DNA from: Tritrichomonas musculus
Taxonomy: Eukaryota; Parabasalia; Tritrichomonadida; Tritrichomonadidae
Length of the DNA stretch: 32,054 nt
Assembly: GCA_039105265.1 (NCBI GenBank)
Contig: JAPFFF010000196.1
Location: 1-32,054 of the forward strand
Direction: 5' to 3'
This document shows, in pieces, positions 9,919-20,000 of the stretch. Both the position numbers and the translations under genes were made by a program. The notes beneath the pieces were generated by a model. That model had not been told where the DNA came from, did no database searches, and saw only the letters and a program-made list of their open reading frames with translations. Position 1 is the stretch's first letter. Each line of letters begins with the position of its first letter.

Positions 9919-10064
9919 TGATTGCAAAAAAGTAGGAGAGTTTTTTTCCATGGGCCATTAAGATCTCAAAAGAAAAAAATTTGACAAATTTTTTTTCACT
10001 TTCTATCTATATTAATTATAAAGATTTATTCAGGGATTGTCAATGTTGAAAAAATTGATCAACA

Positions 10065-10620
10065 GTGTCACTTTTTAGGGGGCTCGTTGTCAACGTTAAC
10101 TTTGTTTTTTCAACGTCAACAATCATCGATAAGTGTTTCGTTGAAATTGATCGTCACTTTTTTATAACGATCCCTTCATTTATTACGTCGATTGGTGTTT
10201 CAGCTTTTGAATGATGTTCATCTTTGAAGACTGTTTCAATTCTATCTTCAATTAAAACAATCAACGATAACATTTTCTATTGATGTTCGTTGTTAACTAA
10301 CTTTTCAATTCCTTCTTCTGTGATTTCAATTGGGAAGTCTTCATTTAGTTTGTGTCTGTGTCTGTCGAAGATCGTCATTCCATCGTCGGTTAAAACAATT
10401 GGTGATTTTGCTTTCAGTGGATGCTTATCACTTAAATATGTCACTTTTTCATCAGTTATTTCTATTGGTGACAGTTCATTCGAAGGTTGCATTTCTTTGA
10501 AAAGTTATGAAAAAAGTGATAATGCAATAATGGATTATGATTTGAAAAGTTTTGATACCTTTGACAGTTATTTCTATTGGTAATAATGCAAAAAATGATT
10601 GTAATTTATATTTGGGTGAG
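10065..10620 (+). pseudogene. BspA-type leucine-rich repeat fragment, unit 2
   Basis: This is the same fragment as in unit 1 but more interrupted. Two Gly codons of the AF-GC motifs are TGA (GAATGATGT and TATTGATGT instead of GGA). The longest LRR frame is therefore 10290-10583, including VISIGKSSFSLCLCLSKIVI and VKTIGDFAFSGCLSLK, the latter repeat complete here where unit 1 has a 24-bp loss. It has no start, signal peptide or anchor. Confidence 0.7.
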
Positions 10621-10969
10621 TTTATATATATAAATGAAAACGTCTTCATATAAAAAAAGCAAATGAAAATTATAAATTTTGAAAATTTTAATCACTTAAC
10701 TTTTTTTATCAATTTATTAAGATTTTAAAGATTTTATCATTTCACTTTATCTTCATTAAAAAAAAAACGATAAATTTTTTTATATATTTACTTTATTAAA
10801 TTATTAACTAAATAAAGAATAAATCATTTATATATTTGCAATATTAAGAATATAATCTATAATATATTTTATATTTAAAATTAATTTTAATTAATTAATA
10901 TATGAAAATATTTTAAATTGAATGAATACGGTTTTATAAAGAATATTATAATTCTTCAAAATTTTGATT

Positions 10970-10975
10970 TCATTC
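10970..10975 (+). promoter_or_regulatory. Putative initiator (TCATTC) of the Rac-like gene, unit 2
   Basis: Same motif and 19-base spacing to the ATG at 10991 as in unit 1. Confidence 0.42.
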
Positions 10976-10990
10976 TTTATTTTTCCTCTT

Positions 10991-11602
10991 ATGGAATTTA
11001 TCAAATTTGTTGTTGTTGGCGATTCATCAGCAAATAAAACACAACTTCTTTACAATTATGTGAATGGTGACTGTTCAAACGAATACTGTCCTTCATTTTT
11101 AGAGAATTTTTCAAAAAGCATCACAGCAGAGAAAAAAATCTACAAATGTCAATTTTTTGATACAACAGGTCAAGAAAAATATAAAACATTAAGATTAACA
11201 TCATATAACCAAGCGAATGTTTTCATTCTTTGCTTCTCATTAAACGACAAAGAATCACTTTTCAACGTCAAGAACATCTGGTATCCAGAAATCAAAAAAT
11301 CATCACCGAAAGCTAAAATCATCCTCGTTGGAACCATTTTAAATATTGAAGAAAAATCAGTCACATCAGACGATGTCAACGAAATCAAAAGAACAATGAA
11401 AGTTAACAACTACATTGAATGTAATCTTTATGAAATGAAAGAAGTGAATTCAGTCTTTGAAGCATCAATCAATTGTGCTATTAAGCAAGGTAAGAAGAAG
11501 AAGACTTGGTTTTCAATTTTCCACAAAAAGAATAAAGAAACAGAAACAGAAGTTGAAAATGTAATTAAAGAGACATTTGAAAATGAAGAGATTGAAATCT
11601 AG
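10991..11602 (+). CDS. Rac/Rho-like small GTPase with degenerate nucleotide-binding motifs, copy 2
   Basis: 203 aa, identical in protein to copies 1 and 3. At the nucleotide level it carries ACC, AAT and ACT where copy 1 has ACT, AAC and ACA (Thr115, Asn145, Thr172), and it matches copy 3. The motifs are as in copy 1: Asn at the Rac Gly15 position, TILN in place of TKLD, no Rho insert helix and no CAAX box. The gene is intact although the LRR fragment upstream and the kinase gene downstream are both broken. Confidence 0.88.
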   Translation: MEFIKFVVVGDSSANKTQLLYNYVNGDCSNEYCPSFLENFSKSITAEKKIYKCQFFDTTGQEKYKTLRLTSYNQANVFILCFSLNDKESLFNVKNIWYPEIKKSSPKAKIILVGTILNIEEKSVTSDDVNEIKRTMKVNNYIECNLYEMKEVNSVFEASINCAIKQGKKKKTWFSIFHKKNKETETEVENVIKETFENEEIEI

Positions 11603-11936
11603 AATATTAATCAGCGGATTTGTTTATAATATATTAAATAAAATTCGGAATTCATTAATTATTATATTATTTTATAAGTATTATGAAATATTTAATATTT
11701 TGATAATTTAAAACAAGGTAAATATATCATTTTTATTAATATATACATCAAAATAATATTATATACGTTATTGATGACCGTTAAAATTAATTAAACTTTA
11801 AAGGTCAAATTTTTATTATCAAATTTTTTTGAACTTTAAAGGTGAAATTTATTGATTCAACATTATTTCAACGTTAACATGTCGTTATGACCAAATTGAA
11901 ACGGTTATAATCATTGATATAACATTTTGTTCAACG

Positions 11937-11964
11937 ATTTTAACGTCAAATTTGACGTTAAAAT
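11937..11964. repeat. 28-bp perfect palindrome, unit 2
   Basis: Same palindrome and context as at 7124-7151; no base difference seen. Confidence 0.7.
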
Positions 11965-12194
11965 AAGAAAATTTGTTGAATATCATCAATTTAATATAAT
12001 CGATTATATTAACTTATTGTAATGCATTCAACTCACGAATATGTATAAAAAAGCAATTTAATATATTCATATAATGTTTAAAAGAATTTGTGCTCGAAAT
12101 ATTTGTTTTTAAAAATCACTTCACCAGAATTCCACTGTCACGTTTTTATTTGCCATATAGAAATTGAGAGGTTATTGATTTTCGTCCATTTGGT

Positions 12195-14731
12195 ATGAGA
12201 TCAAATTTTTTACTCATTAAAAGACTTTTAGAAAATGATGAAATACAATTTACAAATGAGATAATGAAGTCTGTTGTTAGAAATTACTCATATTATGAAG
12301 TTTCTTCAAATTACAATTATAAAAATAATCAACAAACATATCAACAAATGAAAGATTCAAAAATTGTTATTATCAGCCAATATAAAGAAAATGGCAATGA
12401 TTATTTTATCATTGGCTTTAGGAATACAATAATAAATATCAAACAGGATTCAATCAATTTTCTTCATTCGATATTTTCATACAATACAAACTTAAAAATT
12501 TGTTTTTTATTGAATTCTAAAGAATCATTTGATTATAACATTAATATTCAATATAATGAAATAAATTCCGACTCAATGTTTGAAGAAGAAATAGAAAACT
12601 TTATTGAGCAAATTTTAATCAGACAAAACAATCATTTATTCAAACTAGTTCTATCATGCATCGCTGGATATTTAATCAAAAACAGTTATATAAAAACAAA
12701 GAAGATCGTTTACATCGTTTTTTAAAAGATAAATGTCAACAACAAAAAGAAAGTTCTCATTCACTATATATGCAAGAATTTGTATTTGTACGAGTCATTA
12801 GATCAAATTATTGCGCATTGACACGATTGTATTATTATATCAAAAAAGAAGAATTAGTTGTAATTAAAACATTGCTGCCCGGTAATAAATATTTAATAGA
12901 AAGAGAAATTGAAAATTATAGAAACATGGACCATCCATTTATTCCTCGATATTATGGAACAATTGAAGGAGAATCAAATAAATCATTTGTTATTGAATTC
13001 ATAAATGGTCATCCATTGAGTGATATTTCAAAAAAGAAAATGAAAATGAAAGATGAAGAAAAGCTGATTATTATTTTTGATCTCCTGTGCATTTTCAGTT
13101 ATTTGAAATTGAAAAAGTATATTTATCGAGATTAGAAACCAAACAACGTCATTTTAGACAATAACAATCAAATTGTTCTTATTGATTTTGATTCAATGAT
13201 CAGTAACGAACGACTTAATGAAAAAGAAGAATCAGAATTCACACAAGATTTTTCTTTAGAATACGGAGCACCGGAAATCAATGGAGAAGTAAATGGTATT
13301 CCATCATATCAAAGTGATGTTTATTCATTAGGTAAATTAATTTTATTTATTTTAACCGAAAAACCGGCAAACACGAATGATGCAGTAAAGTTCGATAACT
13401 CAACTCAAAACAATGAATTAAAAAGAATATTTATGAATGACAATTCAATTTTCAAAAGATGTTCAAAAGAAAAACCAGAAGAACGACCAACTATCGAAGA
13501 TTTAATCAAAGATTTATTAATCAATTCTAAAATCAAATCAAATAAAATAAAAGTAGAAGAACTATGGTTACTTAGCTATTTTTATTTTGATAAGCATGAT
13601 GAAGCAGATAACAAAATAGCAATTCATTATTTATCACTTGCTGCTGATCTAAATTTTCCAGAGGCACAATTTATGCTTAGCGTAATATATTTTAAAGGTA
13701 ATATTATGGCACGAGATATGAAAAAATGTATTCATTATTTGTCACTTGCTGCTGAATTAAATCATCTAGAAGCGCAACATAATCTTGGAATATTTTATTA
13801 TAAAGGTGAATTTATAAAACGTGATATTAGGAAAGCAATTCATTATTTTGCGCTTGCTGCTGATAAAAATCATTCATATGCACAATATAAGCTTGGTATA
13901 ATTTATTATAGAGGTGAATATATAAAGCACGATATTGGCAAAGCAATCCATTATTTATCACTTGCTGCAGATCAAAATCTTCCAGAAGCGCAATTTTATC
14001 TTGGTAGTATTTATTACTCAGGCCAATATATAGCTCGGGATATGGAAAAAGTTATTCATTATTTTTCACTTGCTGCTAATCAAAATTGTCCAGAGGCACT
14101 TTATAATCTTGGTTCATTTTATTATAAAGGTGAATATTTAACACATGATATTAATAAGGCCTTTTATTGCTACACTCTCGCTGCCAATCAAAATGATCCT
14201 AAAGCACAATTTATGCTTGGTGCAATTTATTATGAAGGCATATATGTAGAACGTGATATTAACAAAGCTATTAATTATTTATCACTTGCTGCAAATCAAA
14301 ATAATCCAGAAGCACAATTTATTCTTGGCGATATTTATTATAAAGGTGAATTTATAGCACGAGATATTAACAGAGCTATTCATTATTACATACTAGCCGC
14401 TAAAAAAAACTTTCCAGAAGCACAATTTATGCTTGGCGATATTTATTACCAAGGTGAATATATATCATGTGATATTAACAAAGCTATTCATTATTACATG
14501 CTAGCCGCTTATCATAATAATCCAAAAGCACAATTTATGCTTGGAATAATTTATTATGAAGGGAAATTTTTAGCACGTGATGTTAACAAAGCTATTCATT
14601 TTTTATCACTCTCTGCTAGCCAAAATAATCTAAAAGCGCAATACAATCTTGGGATAATTTATTATGAAGGTCAATATACAACACGTGATATTAACAAAGC
14701 TATTAATAAAATTAATATCTTTAGCTCATAA
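12195..14731 (+). pseudogene. Kinase/Sel1-repeat gene, broken copy 2
   Basis: This copy has the same breaks as copy 1: the lost A near 12693, TAG at 13133-13135 next to the catalytic Asp, two missing Sel1 repeats, and a 3' end fused to cassette-boundary DNA (stop after NIFSS). Sharing every break means both descend from one already damaged gene, by array expansion or gene conversion, and did not decay independently. Left of about 12692 it cannot be told apart from either neighbour. Confidence 0.88.
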
Positions 14732-14877
14732 TGATTGCAAAAAAGTAGGAGAGTTTTTTTCCATGGGCCATTAAGATCTCAAAAGAAAAAAATTTGACAA
14801 ATTTTTTTTCACTTTCTATCTATATTAATTATAAAGATTTATTCAGGGATTGTCAATGTTGAAAAAATTGATCAACA

Positions 14878-15433
14878 GTGTCACTTTTTAGGGGGCTCGT
14901 TGTCAACGTTAACTTTGTTTTTTCAACGTCAACAATCATCGATAAGTGTTTCGTTGAAATTGATCGTCACTTTTTTATAACGATCCCTTCATTTATTACG
15001 TCGATTGGTGTTTCAGCTTTTGAATGATGTTCATCTTTGAAGACTGTTTCAATTCTATCTTCAATTAAAACAATCAACGATAACATTTTCTATTGATGTT
15101 CGTTGTTAACTAACTTTTCAATTCCTTCTTCTGTGATTTCAATTGGGAAGTCTTCATTTAGTTTGTGTCTGTGTCTGTCGAAGATCGTCATTCCATCGTC
15201 GGTTAAAACAATTGGTGATTTTGCTTTCAGTGGATGCTTATCACTTAAATATGTCACTTTTTCATCAGTTATTTCTATTGGTGACAGTTCATTCGAAGGT
15301 TGCATTTCTTTGAAAAGTTATGAAAAAAGTGATAATGCAATAATGGATTATGATTTGAAAAGTTTTGATACCTTTGACAGTTATTTCTATTGGTAATAAT
15401 GCAAAAAATGATTGTAATTTATATTTGGGTGAG
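14878..15433 (+). pseudogene. BspA-type leucine-rich repeat fragment, unit 3
   Basis: Same as in unit 2, with the same two TGA codons in place of Gly codons and the complete KTIGDFAFSGC repeat. The longest LRR frame is 15103-15396. Confidence 0.7.
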
Positions 15434-15781
15434 TTTATATATATAAATGAAAACGTCTTCATATAAAAAAACAAATGAAAATTATAAATTTTGAAAATTT
15501 TAATCACTTAACTTTTTTTATCAATTTATTAAGATTTTAAAGATTTTATCATTTCACTTTATCTTCATTAAAAAAAAAACGATAAATTTTTTTATATATT
15601 TACTTTATTAAATTATTAACTAAATAAAGAATAAATCATTTATATATTTGCAATATTAAGAATATAATCTATAATATATTTTATATTTAAAATTAATTTT
15701 AATTAATTAATATATGAAAATATTTTAAATTGAATGAATACGGTTTTATAAAGAATATTATAATTCTTCAAAATTTTGATT

Positions 15782-15787
15782 TCATTC
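15782..15787 (+). promoter_or_regulatory. Putative initiator (TCATTC) of the Rac-like gene, unit 3
   Basis: Same motif and 19-base spacing to the ATG at 15803 as in the other units. Confidence 0.42.
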
Positions 15788-15802
15788 TTTATTTTTCCTC
15801 TT

Positions 15803-16414
15803 ATGGAATTTATCAAATTTGTTGTTGTTGGCGATTCATCAGCAAATAAAACACAACTTCTTTACAATTATGTGAATGGTGACTGTTCAAACGAATACTG
15901 TCCTTCATTTTTAGAGAATTTTTCAAAAAGCATCACAGCAGAGAAAAAAATCTACAAATGTCAATTTTTTGATACAACAGGTCAAGAAAAATATAAAACA
16001 TTAAGATTAACATCATATAACCAAGCGAATGTTTTCATTCTTTGCTTCTCATTAAACGACAAAGAATCACTTTTCAACGTCAAGAACATCTGGTATCCAG
16101 AAATCAAAAAATCATCACCGAAAGCTAAAATCATCCTCGTTGGAACCATTTTAAATATTGAAGAAAAATCAGTCACATCAGACGATGTCAACGAAATCAA
16201 AAGAACAATGAAAGTTAACAACTACATTGAATGTAATCTTTATGAAATGAAAGAAGTGAATTCAGTCTTTGAAGCATCAATCAATTGTGCTATTAAGCAA
16301 GGTAAGAAGAAGAAGACTTGGTTTTCAATTTTCCACAAAAAGAATAAAGAAACAGAAACAGAAGTTGAAAATGTAATTAAAGAGACATTTGAAAATGAAG
16401 AGATTGAAATCTAG
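15803..16414 (+). CDS. Rac/Rho-like small GTPase with degenerate nucleotide-binding motifs, copy 3
   Basis: 203 aa, identical in protein to copies 1 and 2 and, as far as I can see, identical in bases to copy 2. It keeps switch II DTTGQEKY and the Rho-like SYNQANVFILCFSL stretch, with P-loop GDSSANKT and TILN as the unusual features. It lies 592 bp upstream of the only whole kinase/Sel1 gene, on the same strand. They are separate transcription units if its own initiator at 15782 is used. Confidence 0.88.
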   Translation: MEFIKFVVVGDSSANKTQLLYNYVNGDCSNEYCPSFLENFSKSITAEKKIYKCQFFDTTGQEKYKTLRLTSYNQANVFILCFSLNDKESLFNVKNIWYPEIKKSSPKAKIILVGTILNIEEKSVTSDDVNEIKRTMKVNNYIECNLYEMKEVNSVFEASINCAIKQGKKKKTWFSIFHKKNKETETEVENVIKETFENEEIEI

Positions 16415-16748
16415 AATATTAATCAGCGGATTTGTTTATAATATATTAAATAAAATTCGGAATTCATTAATTATTATATTATTTTATAAGTATTATGAAA
16501 TATTTAATATTTTGATAATTTAAAACAAGGTAAATATATCATTTTTATTAATATATACATCAAAATAATATTATATACGTTATTGATGACCGTTAAAATT
16601 AATTAAACTTTAAAGGTCAAATTTTTATTATCAAATTTTTTTGAACTTTAAAGGTGAAATTTATTGATTCAACATTATTTCAACGTTAACATGTCGTTAT
16701 GACCAAATTGAAACGGTTATAATCATTGATATAACATTTTGTTCAACG

Positions 16749-16776
16749 ATTTTAACGTCAAATTTGACGTTAAAAT
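16749..16776. repeat. 28-bp perfect palindrome, unit 3
   Basis: Same palindrome, 230 bp before the start of the intact kinase/Sel1 gene. It is the only copy placed upstream of a working gene. Confidence 0.7.
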
Positions 16777-17006
16777 AAGAAAATTTGTTGAATATCATCA
16801 ATTTAATATAATCGATTATATTAACTTATTGTAATGCATTCAACTCACGAATATGTATAAAAAAGCAATTTAATATATTCATATAATGTTTAAAAGAATT
16901 TGTGCTCGAAATATTTGTTTTTAAAAATCACTTCACCAGAATTCCACTGTCACGTTTTTATTTGCCATATAGAAATTGAGAGGTTATTGATTTTCGTCCA
17001 TTTGGT

Positions 17007-20000
17007 ATGAGATCAAATTTTTTACTCATTAAAAGACTTTTAGAAAATGATGAAATACAATTTACAAATGAGATAATGAAGTCTGTTGTTAGAAATTACT
17101 CATATTATGAAGTTTCTTCAAATTACAATTATAAAAATAATCAACAAACATATCAACAAATGAAAGATTCAAAAATTGTTATTATCAGCCAATATAAAGA
17201 AAATGGCAATGATTATTTTATCATTGGCTTTAGGAATACAATAATAAATATCAAACAGGATTCAATCAATTTTCTTCATTCGATATTTTCATACAATACA
17301 AACTTAAAAATTTGTTTTTTATTGAATTCTAAAGAATCATTTGATTATAACATTAATATTCAATATAATGAAATAAATTCCGACTCAATGTTTGAAGAAG
17401 AAATAGAAAACTTTATTGAGCAAATTTTAATCAGACAAAACAATCATTTATTCAAACTAGTTCTATCATGCATCGCTGGATATTTAATCAAAAACAGTTA
17501 TATAAAAAACAAAGAAGATCGTTTACATCGTTTTTTAAAAGATAAATGTCAACAACAAAAAGAAAGTTCTCATTCACTATATATGCAAGAATTTGTATTT
17601 GTACGAGTCATTAGATCAAATTATTACGCATTGACACGATTGTATTATTATATCAAAAAAGAAGAATTAGTTGTAATTAAAACATTGCTGCCCGGTAATA
17701 AATATTTAATAGAAAGAGAAATTGAAAATTATAGAAACATGGACCATCCATTTATTCCTCGATATTATGGAACAATTGAAGGAGAATCAAATAAATCATT
17801 TGTTATTGAATTCATAAATGGTCATCCATTGAGTGATATTTCAAAAATGAAAATGAAAGATAAAGAAAAGTTGATTATTATTTTTGATCTCCTGTGCATT
17901 TTCAGTTATTTGAAATTGAAAAAGTATATTTATCGAGATTTGAAACCAAACAACGTCATTTTATACAATAACAATCAAATTGTTCTTATTGATTTTGATT
18001 CAATGATCAGTAACGAACGACTTAATGAAAAAGAAGAATCAGAATTCACACAAGATTTTTCTTTAGAATACGGAGCACCGGAAATCAATGGAGCAATAGA
18101 TGGTATTCCATCATATCAAAGTGATGTTTATTCATTAGGTAAATTAATTTTATTTATTTTGACCGAAAAAACGCCAAACGCGAATGATGCAGTAAAGTTC
18201 GATAACTCAACTCAAAACAATGAATTAAAAAGAATATTTATGAATGACAATTCAATTTTCAAAAGATGTTCAAAAGAAAAACCAGAAGAACGACCAATTA
18301 TCGAAGATTTAATCAAAGATTTATTAATCAATTCTAAAATCAAATCAAATAAAATAAAAGTAGAAGAACTATGGTTACTTAGCTATTTTTATTTTGATAA
18401 GCATGATGAAGCAGATAACAAAATAGCAATTCATTATTTATCACTTGCTGCTGATCTAAATTTTCCAGAGGCACAATTTATGCTTAGCGTAATATATTTT
18501 AAAGGTAATATATTAGCACGAGATATGAAAAAATGTATTCATTATTTGTCACTTGCTGCTGAATTAAATCATCTAGAAGCGCAACATAATCTTGGAATAT
18601 TTTATTATAAAGGTGAATTTATAAAACGTGATATTAGGAAAGCAATTCATTATTTTGCGCTTGCTGCTGATAAAAATCATTCATATGCACAATATAAGCT
18701 TGGTATAATTTATTATAGAGGTGAATATATAAAGCACGATATTGGCAAAGCAATCCATTATTTATCACTTGCTGCAGATCAAAATCTTCCAGAAGCGCAA
18801 TTTTATCTTGGTAGTATTTATTACTCAGGCCAATATATAGCTCGGGATATGGAAAAAGTTATTCATTATTTTTCACTTGCTGCTAATCAAAATTGTCCAG
18901 AGGCACTTTATAATCTTGGTTCATTTTATTATAAAGGTGAATATTCAACACATGATATTAATAAGGCCTTTTATTGCTACACTCTCGCTGCCAATCAAAA
19001 AGATCCAAAAGCACAATTTATGCTTGGTGCAATTTATTATGAAGGCATATATGTAGAACGTGATATTAACAAAGCTATTAATTATTTATCACTTGCTGCA
19101 AATCAAAATAATCCAGAAGCACAATTTATTCTTGGCGATATTTATTATAAAGGTGAATTTATAGCACGAGATATTAACAGAGCTATTCATTATTACATAC
19201 TAGCCGCTAATAAAAACTTTCCAGAAGCACAATTTATGCTTGGTGATATTTATTACCAAGGTGAATATATATCATGTGATATTAACAAAGCTATTCATTA
19301 TTACATGCTAGCCGCTTATCATAATAATCCAAAAGCACAATTTATGCTTGGAATAATTTATTATGAAGGGAAATTTATAGCACGTGATGTTAACAAAGCT
19401 ATTCATTTTTTATCACTCTCTGCTAATCAAAATTTTCCAGCGGCACAATATAATCTTGGATTCATTTATTTTATTGGTGAATATGTAACACGTGATATTA
19501 ACAAATCTATCTATTATTACACGCTAGCCGCCAATCAAAATGATTCGCATGCACAATTCAATCTTGGGCTAATTTATTATGATGGGAAATATATAGCACG
19601 CGATACTAATAAAGCTCTCCATTATTTATCACTCTCTGCTAGCCAAAATAATCTAAAAGCACAATACAATCTTGGGATAATTTATTATGAAGGTCAATAT
19701 ACAACACGTGATATTAACAAAGCTATTAATTATTTATCACTTGCTGCTAACCAAAATGATGGCGAAGCCCAATATAAACTGGGTGTAATTTATTATAAAG
19801 GTGAATATATATCACGTGATATTAACAAATCAATTCATTATTTATCATTTGTCGCTAATCTAAATCATCCAGGGGCACAAACTATACTTGGTGAAATATA
19901 TTATAGAGGTGAATATATGGCACGAGATATTAACAAAGCTATCCATTATTACTCGAAAGCAGCTGATCACAATTATCTAGAAGCACAATTAAATCTTGGT

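Larger units (their letters stand above)
9890..14702 (+). repeat. Tandem unit 2 of the gene cassette
   Basis: 4813 bp. Its left part (LRR fragment, Rac-like gene) matches unit 3, and its right part (broken kinase/Sel1 gene) matches unit 1. The left boundary is a fusion: the Sel1 frame of the preceding copy runs through TTAAT into the sequence found next to the tRNA at 5137. TTAAT is shared by both parental sequences. Confidence 0.93.
14703..19725 (+). repeat. Tandem unit 3 (region homologous to units 1-2)
   Basis: The homologous stretch is 5023 bp because the kinase/Sel1 gene here keeps two Sel1 repeats (216 bp) absent from units 1 and 2. At 19726 the Sel1 gene continues to its natural end instead of jumping to a new cassette copy, so this is the terminal and probably the founder-like right half. 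Confidence 0.9.
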
